Below, in pieces: positions 30,874 to 36,616 of a DNA stretch of 36,971 bases; position 1 is the stretch's first letter; each line of letters starts with the position of its first letter. The stretch lies in IMG/VR virus record IMGVR_UViG_3300048061_000126, positions 1 through 36,971 of that record; one strand, 5' to 3'. Source of the stretch: a virus. The position numbers and the translations under genes were made by a program. The notes below the pieces were generated by a model. The model did no database searches and had not been told where the DNA came from. It was given only the letters and a program-made list of their open reading frames with translations.

Positions 30874-31004
30874 GTCAAGCCTTATGGCTCTTACTTATTT
30901 AAATATAAAACAAAGGAAAAACCATAAGTAATAACTGACCTTATGGCTTGGCAGTCTTATGACTGGGTTGCCTTAAGTAAGGGCAATGAAAAAACCCCTG
31001 TCAA
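30874..31004 (-). repeat. Inverted copy of the 29.1-kb element, with CCTTATGG boxes
   Basis: Segment 30874-30896 is the reverse complement of 29133-29155 with two mismatches. Read on the - strand, the stretch has TTGACA (30999-31004), then several CCATAAG boxes, then the shared segment and the 16-nt array. This is the same order as TTGACG, boxes, shared segment and array on the + strand at 29047-29205. A CAGTC-TTAT-GACTG hairpin lies at 30952-30965. A -10 box for the TTGACA is not convincing. Confidence 0.6.
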
Positions 31005-31023
31005 GCTTAAACTGCAAAATAGG

Positions 31024-31092
31024 TTTCAATACTTTGGATTAATGACAATTAAAAGTTTCAAAAGTAGTGATAGACGTAGGCGCAAATTTATG
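31024..31092 (+). promoter_or_regulatory. Early promoter block, copy 2
   Basis: TTTCAAT (31024), GGATT (31036), TTCAAAAGTAGTGAT (31057-31071) and TTTATG (31087-31092) keep exactly the spacing of the copy at 29509-29577, while the DNA between boxes differs. The candidate -10 is TATGGT (31089-31094). The first gene starts at 31144. Conservation of boxes but not of intervening DNA argues for a functional site. Confidence 0.55.
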
Positions 31093-31143
31093 GTTTAATG
31101 CAATCGTTCAATAGAAACAATTAATCAATAACCAATAAATAAA

Positions 31144-31335
31144 ATGCAAAACCAATTCATTCACCGCACAGGCTTCACGCCCTACAAGTTAGGGTTCAGC
31201 GATGGCTTGAATGCTAGACCTAAAAGCAAACCTATCAGTCAAAGCAATCATTCAAAGGATTACCTTGACGGATACAAAGATGGCGACTGGACAGCATACT
31301 GCCAGACTCAAAACCTCAACCTAACCAATAAATAA
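31144..31335 (+). CDS. 63-residue early protein, unknown
   Basis: The 63-residue protein contains FTPYKLGFSDGLNARPKSKP and KDYLDGYKDGDWTAYCQTQN. The two GF/GY..G segments (LGFSDGLNA, DGYKDGDW) look like a short repeated helix-turn motif. It is the first gene after promoter block 2. Its last codons (LTNK-stop) are part of the ACCAATAAATAA boundary sequence that leads into the next gene. No function is recognised. Confidence 0.6.
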   Translation: MQNQFIHRTGFTPYKLGFSDGLNARPKSKPISQSNHSKDYLDGYKDGDWTAYCQTQNLNLTNK

Positions 31336-31340
31336 ACACT

Positions 31341-31574
31341 ATGAAAAAAACCGATTACTTCCGAGAAGCATCTAATTTCTATCTGTGCAATCCATTACCA
31401 GAGGACTACATGGACATGACGCCTGAGCAATTACACACATTCCTTGAGGAGAACGCATGGGAACCCTTTGAGTATTGGCTTGGCGAAAAATTGGAGGGCG
31501 AAATATACAGCTTAGAGTGCGCCATGGAGCGCATCGCCAAGGATGCCATAGCATCAGTAACAACTAACCAATAA
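31341..31574 (+). CDS. Early protein, paralogue of the 31712 gene
   Basis: The 77-residue, acidic protein has DYFREASNFYLCNPLPEDYM, then TFLEENAWEPFE. The gene at 31712 encodes DYYRLAAGFYQSDELPENYL, then YLEEYAWQPFE, aligned without gaps. Both then continue into a similar helix with a MERIAKDAI or MENIARETR segment. The pair arose by duplication and could form a heterodimer or act on two targets. The leader ATAAATAAACACTATG is identical to that of the next gene. No known family is recognised. Confidence 0.65.
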   Translation: MKKTDYFREASNFYLCNPLPEDYMDMTPEQLHTFLEENAWEPFEYWLGEKLEGEIYSLECAMERIAKDAIASVTTNQ

Positions 31575-31583
31575 ATAAACACT

Positions 31584-31712
31584 ATGAAAAACGACATCAA
31601 TAACCTAGTAAAGGGCGGGGAGCGTATCTACGAATCCGCGCTTGCAGTCCTAGCCTGTGCCCTGGGCGCAAGCATTATAACAATCCTAGCAATCCTTATT
31701 GCACAAATCTAA
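31584..31712 (+). CDS. 42-residue single-TM microprotein
   Basis: The 42-residue protein has a short polar N-terminus (MKNDINNLVKGGERIYESAL) and then one hydrophobic helix (AVLACALGASIITILAILIA). It probably spans the inner membrane with a very short C-terminal end. It lies between the two paralogous acidic proteins, starts after the standard ACCAATAAATAAACACT leader, and its stop overlaps the next start (TAATG). It could anchor or regulate the paralogues. Confidence 0.6.
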   Translation: MKNDINNLVKGGERIYESALAVLACALGASIITILAILIAQI

Positions 31713-31975
31713 TGAAACATGAAATAACAAACGATTACTACCGCTTGGCGGCTGGCTTCTACCAGTCCGATGAGCTGCCCGAAAACTACCTAGCAATGGA
31801 GGATGAGGACTTCTATGGGTATCTTGAGGAATACGCATGGCAACCCTTTGAGGGACACAGGGGCGAGAACATTGCCCTTTTCATAGAGAACCTTTCTGTT
31901 GCAATGGAAAACATCGCACGGGAAACGCGCAAAAAAACCCTTGACGAAGTAAAGGACAAACTCAATATCAAATAA
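31712..31975 (+). CDS. Early protein, paralogue of the 31341 gene
   Basis: The 87-residue protein shares the DY(F/Y)R.A..FY....LPE(D/N)Y motif, the LEE.AW.PFE motif and the C-terminal helix with the gene at 31341, and has an additional charged tail (KKTLDEVKDKLNIK). It is coupled to the TM microprotein by TAATG. No known family. Divergence of the two copies is substantial at the protein level, so the duplication is not recent. Confidence 0.65.
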   Translation: MKHEITNDYYRLAAGFYQSDELPENYLAMEDEDFYGYLEEYAWQPFEGHRGENIALFIENLSVAMENIARETRKKTLDEVKDKLNIK

Positions 31976-31991
31976 ACTACCAATACATACC

Positions 31992-32336
31992 ATGACTAAA
32001 ATTGATAAAACAGAAATACGAAAGTTACTCATTGAGTTCGATGGGGACATTGAGAACGAGGACGTTGACCTCGGAGGCGTTCACTTCCAGAACAACGGCA
32101 GGGAATACTCCCTTGATACCGCAAAGGTAACTCGATACGACAATGTAATTGAGGCAACCCTTGAGCGGGATGATGAAGTGTTCCCCGATTCAAGATATGA
32201 CTTGACCTCCGATGACTTGTTGCATGGGGTAAACATCGAAGCCTACATCGAGAGCGATTCACCCATTAAAGACATTCATGTCATTGTGCGATACGGTGAC
32301 TTAACAATGGCAATCCAAGCAAACAAAGAACAATAG
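31992..32336 (+). CDS. Hypothetical early protein
   Basis: The 114-residue, acidic protein is not recognised. Alternating strands (GGVHFQNNGREYSLDTAKVT, then VIEATLERDDEVF and DIHVIVRYGDLTMAIQANKE) suggest a compact beta-rich domain. It begins 16 bases after the paralogue and ends four bases before the next gene. Acidic beta proteins in early phage arms can be host inhibitors, but there is no specific evidence here. Confidence 0.6.
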   Translation: MTKIDKTEIRKLLIEFDGDIENEDVDLGGVHFQNNGREYSLDTAKVTRYDNVIEATLERDDEVFPDSRYDLTSDDLLHGVNIEAYIESDSPIKDIHVIVRYGDLTMAIQANKEQ

Positions 32337-32340
32337 AATT

Positions 32341-32706
32341 ATGGAACAGATACAAACATACACATACCCGCAAGGGCAACAGCTTTCCGATGGGGAGCTT
32401 ATCCAAGTCCGAGTCACTGAAGGCTCACGGCTTGTTTTCAAGGACGCTTACTTCCACGAACTACAGGAGGGTGATGTCTATATCATACCTACACAGTTGG
32501 AGCTACCACCCGCAACCGACACAGAGATTCTGGACTACCTGCTTGACGAGTCAATCGGTTGGACGGTGTTAGATAATTGGTTCAAGATTTGGGATAAGAA
32601 CACTATGGAGGATTTGCTCCAGAGAGATTATGACCCCAAAGTTACCGACCTGCGCGGCGCGTTCCGCGAAGCAGTCACCGAGTTAATCCATAACTGCGAA
32701 CTATAA
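32341..32706 (+). CDS. Hypothetical protein coupled to the nuclease
   Basis: The 121-residue protein has a beta-rich N-terminal half (GELIQVRVTEGSRLVFKDAY, then GDVYIIPTQLEL) followed by a helical part (DTEILDYLLDESIGWTVLDN, then LRGAFREAVTELIHNCEL). It is not recognised. Its stop overlaps the start of the RecB-like nuclease (TAATG), so the two proteins are probably made together and may interact. Confidence 0.6.
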   Translation: MEQIQTYTYPQGQQLSDGELIQVRVTEGSRLVFKDAYFHELQEGDVYIIPTQLELPPATDTEILDYLLDESIGWTVLDNWFKIWDKNTMEDLLQRDYDPKVTDLRGAFREAVTELIHNCEL

Positions 32707-33482
32707 TGGCTCACTTCTATAACTGCGAAGACGTAGCATCTCCGTCCTTTGAGGCGGAGGTGACTACACCGCCACAAGCACGCAAGGCGGGAGCGAGGGT
32801 TTACCCCTCCGTCACTACTGTACTAGGGATTGTGAAGGATGACTTCATTGACTCCATCTGGAAGCCTTCAAAGCTGGTTGAACTGGCTCGCCAGTATGAA
32901 GACCTGCACTGGCGGGACATTGAGCAGCTGACCTACGGGACACGGGAACATCCCATGTCAGGCGAGGTCATCTCATCCTCCGAGTTCGGCACGACCGTTC
33001 ACCACTGCATTGAGCAATGGGTCAACCATCTCTGGCTTGGCGAGGACGCTCCCGAAGAAACACCTTGGGACGATTGGGCAATGCCATTCATTGACTGGAT
33101 TGAAACCAATGACGTTAAGCCAATAGCCTGCGAGCGACTGGTCGCCTGTAACCGCATCAAGATTGCGGGGAGCGTGGACTTCATCGGACACGATGCCGAG
33201 GGCAAGCTGTTCCTTGCGGACTACAAGTGCAGGGCTAACACCAAGGGCAAGGCTAAGACCTATCCAAAGGACTGCGAGCAACTAGCGATTGAAGCCTTCA
33301 TGCTTATGAAGGAACACAAGCTGGACTACCTGCCAGCCTGTATCAGTATCGTGGTTGATTGCGATACAAAAGAACACCATCACCGCGAGTGGACACCTGA
33401 GCAAATGAAGTGGGGCATTGATAACGCCAAACTCTGCGCCAAAATCTACTGGCAGAAACGCATGAACCCCGTAATCAAATGA
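32706..33482 (+). CDS. RecB/Cas4-like PD-(D/E)XK nuclease
   Basis: The 258-residue protein carries the motif series of RecB-family exonucleases: RVYPSVTTVLGIV near residue 31, GTTVHHCIEQW with His99/His100, AGSVDFIG with Asp158, LADYKCR with Asp172 and Lys174, and CEQLAIEAF with Gln192. Such proteins resect DNA 5' ends and often partner with phage annealing proteins, here ERF, to repair or recombine genomes. It has no four-Cys iron-sulfur cluster of true Cas4. It is coupled to genes on both sides (TAATG before, ATGA after). Confidence 0.88.
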   Translation: MAHFYNCEDVASPSFEAEVTTPPQARKAGARVYPSVTTVLGIVKDDFIDSIWKPSKLVELARQYEDLHWRDIEQLTYGTREHPMSGEVISSSEFGTTVHHCIEQWVNHLWLGEDAPEETPWDDWAMPFIDWIETNDVKPIACERLVACNRIKIAGSVDFIGHDAEGKLFLADYKCRANTKGKAKTYPKDCEQLAIEAFMLMKEHKLDYLPACISIVVDCDTKEHHHREWTPEQMKWGIDNAKLCAKIYWQKRMNPVIK

Positions 33483-33709
33483 ATGACATTGATGAATACT
33501 TGAACTGGGTAAACGATGATGCCATCCGATTTACTGGACTGGACGAAGCCGTAGTTGGCTACGACCACCGAGGGCTACTCGTCTATGACTACCACAAGAT
33601 GCTGTCCATCTTCAAGCGGGACATGACCGAGGATGAGGCAATTGAATGGATTGACTTCAACGTCCTTGGCACGAACGCTGGCATGGGCTTCACCGTCATT
33701 TACCAATGA
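33479..33709 (+). CDS. Conserved-looking phage hypothetical protein
   Basis: The 76-residue protein contains FTGLDEAVVGYDHRGLLVYD, then EDEAIEWIDFNVLG and AGMGFTVIYQ. The pattern EAIEWI(D/E)(F/Y)N(V/I).G is common in small phage proteins of unknown role. ATGA overlaps join it to the nuclease before it and to the gene after it, so it belongs to the DNA metabolism operon. Confidence 0.7.
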   Translation: MNDIDEYLNWVNDDAIRFTGLDEAVVGYDHRGLLVYDYHKMLSIFKRDMTEDEAIEWIDFNVLGTNAGMGFTVIYQ

Positions 33710-33900
33710 GGGAATACGAGATAACCTTTACCCATGACGAGATGGGGGACATGGAGTTCCGCGCTTCCAAGTGGGCGCAGGACGACAAGAAAGCCGTCCG
33801 TCTCATGCTTCAGAGTAACCCTGACAAGAACGGCAAGTGCCTGTTCAAGCGGGGCGGGACTGGTCGTATCATCGCAGTAAAGGACATAACCAATACATAA
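33706..33900 (+). CDS. Small hypothetical protein
   Basis: The 64-residue, basic protein reads REYEITFTHDEMGDMEFRAS followed by KWAQDDKKAVRLMLQSNP and GGTGRIIAVKDI. This looks like a beta-alpha-beta mini-domain. Its last codons (ITNT-stop) lie in an AACCAATACATAACATG boundary sequence. No function is recognised. Confidence 0.6.
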   Translation: MREYEITFTHDEMGDMEFRASKWAQDDKKAVRLMLQSNPDKNGKCLFKRGGTGRIIAVKDITNT

Positions 33901-33901
33901 C

Positions 33902-34258
33902 ATGGAATACAACGCTGACTTCGCATACGACCTAGCGGTCGGGCAGATGTCCGAGCTAGCCCTCGGTGACATATTCCAGAACAGAACCATCGAGGTCAAG
34001 GCTGACCTCAAAGCCAAGGATACTGGCAACCTGTTCATCGAATACGAATCCAGAGGCAAGCCATCGGGCATCGCCACAAGCCAAGCGGATTACTGGTGCT
34101 TCCACATCAGCAATCTTTTTATCATCATTGATACAGAAACATTAAAGAACATCGTCCGTCCACTCCTTGGCACAAGTGCTGACAAGCGGGGCGGGGATGA
34201 GAACTCATCAAAGGGAGTCCTGCTCCCGCTAACCGAACTATTAAATCAAGTAAAGTAA
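33902..34258 (+). CDS. (D/E)XK-type nuclease or resolvase-like protein
   Basis: The 118-residue protein has an ordered set of candidate catalytic residues: Asp23 (LGDIF), Glu31 and Lys33 in IEVKADLK, Glu47 in NLFIEYESRG, and SGIATSQADYWCF. This series is found in small phage nucleases of the PD-(D/E)XK superfamily, close to Holliday-junction resolvase folds. It may cleave branched intermediates or host DNA. It is the second nuclease of this superfamily in the operon and is coupled to the next gene by TAATG. Confidence 0.75.
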   Translation: MEYNADFAYDLAVGQMSELALGDIFQNRTIEVKADLKAKDTGNLFIEYESRGKPSGIATSQADYWCFHISNLFIIIDTETLKNIVRPLLGTSADKRGGDENSSKGVLLPLTELLNQVK

Positions 34259-34578
34259 TGACACAACATCCACTATCAAGTTCCGAACCCTTGGACTCCT
34301 ACGCTACAACCATTAGCCGCTTCATGAATTGGGCGGCTGAGAGAATCGCAAAGGAGGTCGAGGACAACGAACGCATCGAGGAGAAGGCTGGGACAAGGGA
34401 GTTCATCCCTGGCTCAGGCTACGAGAAGCAACGCATATATACCGAGGAGCAAAAGTCCGAACTCATATTGGGCATTGACAAGCTCAGGGCTGAGGGTCTG
34501 ACTGCTCGTAATGCCGCAAGAGAACTAGGAATCTATGACGCAACTTATTACAAATGGAAAAGAGAACTGAACAAATAG
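34258..34578 (+). CDS. HTH protein, possible transcription regulator
   Basis: In this 106-residue protein the C-terminal 40 residues form a transposase-like helix-turn-helix (LRAEGLTARNAARELGIYDA, then TYYKWKRELNK). The N-terminal helix is acidic (AAERIAKEVEDNERIEEKAG). Candidate roles are regulation of the early or late promoters, whose palindromes need a binder, or recognition of the iterons. The start lies in the stop of the nuclease gene and the end overlaps the next gene by 25 bases. Confidence 0.7.
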   Translation: MTQHPLSSSEPLDSYATTISRFMNWAAERIAKEVEDNERIEEKAGTREFIPGSGYEKQRIYTEEQKSELILGIDKLRAEGLTARNAARELGIYDATYYKWKRELNK

Positions 34579-34796
34579 AGGAGACGATTAGCTACGACCG
34601 CCTAGTGCAGTCCGAACTCAAGAGGCTCAAGAAATACGAGGAACTAACTAAGTTTCTTTTTGAATGCCCCGAAATCAATCTAATGATTAAGGAGACCGAA
34701 TACATCATGGACGCTGAGGAAGCGTTCAACCTGATGGACGAATACAACCGCACGGGGGAGCTTCCCTTGTGCCAGCACACATACGATTATGAATAA
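34554..34796 (+). CDS. Small acidic helical protein
   Basis: The 80-residue protein reads MEKRTEQIEETISYDRLVQS, then ELKRLKKYEELTKFLFECPE and ETEYIMDAEEAFNLMDEYNR. It is helical, probably oligomeric and not recognised. It overlaps the HTH gene by 25 bases and the next gene by eight, consistent with translational coupling in a dense operon. Confidence 0.6.
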   Translation: MEKRTEQIEETISYDRLVQSELKRLKKYEELTKFLFECPEINLMIKETEYIMDAEEAFNLMDEYNRTGELPLCQHTYDYE

Positions 34797-35046
34797 CAAT
34801 AAAGATACTGACAAAATAGAAGGTAACAATTGGTACATCTGCGATGCGGGTGTCAATTACCACGACCGCCTTGAGCAGGAGGTGACTCGCCTCAAGCGGG
34901 ACATCATTCTGTTGGAGTCCAAGAATACTGAACTGGACTACCACCTAAAGCGTTCTCATGCAGAGATAGCTGGGCTACGTCTGGATAACCAACAGCTACG
35001 CCAAGCGATTGCTGTCCTTAACGATGAACCCACGAACTCGCTATAA
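34789..35046 (+). CDS. Coiled-coil hypothetical protein
   Basis: The 85-residue protein has a central coiled coil at about residues 26-75 (RLEQEVTRLKRDIILLESKN, then TELDYHLKRSHAEIAGLRLD and NQQLRQAIAVL). The N-terminus is polar. Its pattern resembles the coiled-coil stretches of the 257-residue protein at 35380. No enzymatic motif is seen. Confidence 0.65.
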   Translation: MNNNKDTDKIEGNNWYICDAGVNYHDRLEQEVTRLKRDIILLESKNTELDYHLKRSHAEIAGLRLDNQQLRQAIAVLNDEPTNSL

Positions 35047-35050
35047 CACT

Positions 35051-35158
35051 ATGGATAAATACGACAAACTATTCGTCACCGCTATGGCGGTCATTTTAAG
35101 TAGCTTTATATTTTTTGCGTTCGTTGGGGTGTACTTGTTTAAATTCGTAACACAATAA
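35051..35158 (+). CDS. 35-residue single-TM microprotein
   Basis: The 35-residue protein begins MDKYDKLFVT. One hydrophobic helix follows (AMAVILSSFIFFAFVGVYLF), then KFVTQ. The leader TATAACACTATG and the terminal VTQ-stop (from CACAATAA) belong to the boundary repeat shared with the neighbouring genes. It is likely an inner-membrane peptide of unknown role. Confidence 0.55.
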   Translation: MDKYDKLFVTAMAVILSSFIFFAFVGVYLFKFVTQ

Positions 35159-35162
35159 CACT

Positions 35163-35375
35163 ATGAAAAAATCAGTAAGTAACCTATGGGCAATCACCAC
35201 ACCAGAGGGTGATGTAGTATGGAGTCGAGGAGGTTCGAGCCGTAAGCCTCGCCTCATGGTTTACTCAAACCAGAGGGGTGCTGAGATAGCACTCAGAAAT
35301 CCATGGACAAAACAAGTACACGAAACCACAAAGCTGGAGATTCGTGAGATATACAACAACCAACCAACACAATAA
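35163..35375 (+). CDS. Small basic hypothetical protein
   Basis: The 70-residue protein contains NLWAITTPEGDVVWSRGGSS, then YSNQRGAEIALRNP, and ends in NNQPTQ. The N-terminal part could be a beta-hairpin domain. The C-terminal NQPTQ-stop is shared with the next gene because both end in the same CAACCAACACAATAA boundary sequence. No homologue is recognised. Confidence 0.6.
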   Translation: MKKSVSNLWAITTPEGDVVWSRGGSSRKPRLMVYSNQRGAEIALRNPWTKQVHETTKLEIREIYNNQPTQ

Positions 35376-35379
35376 CACT

Positions 35380-36153
35380 ATGAGCAAAGGAACATACAGC
35401 CACAGCAACCGCCATCGGATGCACAAGAAAGTATCGAAATTCAATTTCCTAGGTAACGAACTACAGGTCACGAACTCCGATGAGCTAGCTGTCCATATTT
35501 GCAGGGAGTCAGCCAAGAGCATGTTCAAGGATATGATTAGACTCGAAGATGAGAACCATGAACTCCGCAAGATGCTCGACAAAGCGTTTGACGCAGGATT
35601 TGAATTTGACGAATCCACGTTCTTAGACGACTGGCTCGGAAAGCCTGAACCCTTTGAAACACATACTGCACCACAAGTCACGAACTCCGATGAGACAGCC
35701 CTCCATATTGCTAGGGAGTTAGCCAAGAGCAGGTTCGAGGATATTATTAAACTCGAAAATGAGAACCACGAACAACGAGGACAAATGGCACTCCTACGTG
35801 AGGAGATTAAAGAACTCAACGAAGCGATGGGTGGGCTCTTGGAAACCTCTGATTACTGGCGGGATGAATGTTTAAAACTAAAGGGCTTATCCCACAAGCT
35901 CGAAAACGAGAAACATGAACTCCAAAAGCAAGTTGATGAACTCACTCATATGCACCAAGCCATATCAATGGTAGCTGGCTTGCCGAGGAAGGACGAGATG
36001 GAAACTCTCATCAAGGACGGCAAGCGTCTGGACTGGTTGCAATCCTCTGACCTATCCCTGCATTGCCCGAATGAAGGCGATGTTTGGATGAAAGAGGGGG
36101 TCTATAGAATTAGACAATACATCGACAAAGCCATGAACCAACCAACACAATAA
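35380..36153 (+). CDS. Coiled-coil protein with internal duplication
   Basis: The 257-residue protein contains a segment duplicated at about residues 29-66 and 99-136. Both copies begin QVTNSDE, continue with HI.RE.AKS.F.D.I.LE.ENHE, and are still very similar at the DNA level (about 35464-35567 and 35672-35775). A coiled coil follows (about 140-195), then a globular end with GKRLDWLQSSDLSLH near residues 220-235. The ATG at 35380 has the standard AATAACACT leader and is preferred to an in-frame GTG at 35344. Function is unknown; the repeats suggest a multivalent scaffold. Confidence 0.7.
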   Translation: MSKGTYSHSNRHRMHKKVSKFNFLGNELQVTNSDELAVHICRESAKSMFKDMIRLEDENHELRKMLDKAFDAGFEFDESTFLDDWLGKPEPFETHTAPQVTNSDETALHIARELAKSRFEDIIKLENENHEQRGQMALLREEIKELNEAMGGLLETSDYWRDECLKLKGLSHKLENEKHELQKQVDELTHMHQAISMVAGLPRKDEMETLIKDGKRLDWLQSSDLSLHCPNEGDVWMKEGVYRIRQYIDKAMNQPTQ

Positions 36154-36157
36154 CACC

Positions 36158-36616
36158 ATGACCTACCTTCCGCAAAATCAGATAGCCTCCTATCGGGAGA
36201 AAAACAAACCCACCTGCTGTCCCATCCTCAGCACCAAGACTGACGATTGGGTACTTGACCATGACCACCAGACGGGTATGGTTCGCGGGGTTATATCCCG
36301 ACAAGCCAACAGTCTCCTGGGGAAGGTCGAGAACTTCTACCTCAAGATGTGCAAGGGCGAGAAGGAGTTCCTGCCAGTAACACTTGAGGCAATGGCGAGC
36401 TACCTTGAGAATGCGCGGACGGATGTGCTGCATCCAGTAGGTCTTACACAACTTACAAAAAAGTTCAGTAATAGCTTGACAGCCGCACAACAAATCTCCA
36501 CGTTGGAGGACATGGGGGCGAGTAAAGAAGAACTCGATGCTTGCTCCAATCAGAAACAACGGGCGGAACTATTCCGTTCATTAACAAAACAAAAACATAA
36601 TAACCATGAGTCATAA
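36158..36616 (+). CDS. Endonuclease VII-like recombination nuclease
   Basis: The 152-residue protein carries the His-Me finger motif VLDHDHQTGMVRG (Asp34, His35, His37) and the following Asn51 in NSLLGKVENFY, matching T4 gp49 endonuclease VII, which resolves branched DNA before packaging. In the T4 enzyme four Cys bind zinc. Here only a CC pair (Cys20-Cys21) is in the first position, and the second pair is replaced by Ser47 and Ala50 (GVISRQANS). Zinc binding may therefore be lost. It overlaps the start of the ERF gene by 11 bases, linking resolvase and annealing protein. Confidence 0.85.
   Translation: MTYLPQNQIASYREKNKPTCCPILSTKTDDWVLDHDHQTGMVRGVISRQANSLLGKVENFYLKMCKGEKEFLPVTLEAMASYLENARTDVLHPVGLTQLTKKFSNSLTAAQQISTLEDMGASKEELDACSNQKQRAELFRSLTKQKHNNHES

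Larger units (their letters stand above)
30482..31143. other. Repeat-rich intergenic region
   Basis: These 662 bases hold no gene that I can support. They contain the module terminator (30508-30530), a G/A-rich stretch with repeated AGGGG/GGCAA words (30600-30670), four 11-nt iterons (30709-30752), three further 11-nt units (30772-30804), four exact 16-nt units (30805-30868), a CCTTATGG-rich stretch with a small hairpin (30874-31004) and early promoter block 2 (31024-31092). Confidence 0.75.

Noticed and set aside
36110-36559. - strand open frame of 149 codons
   Set aside because: Antisense to the endonuclease VII-like gene.
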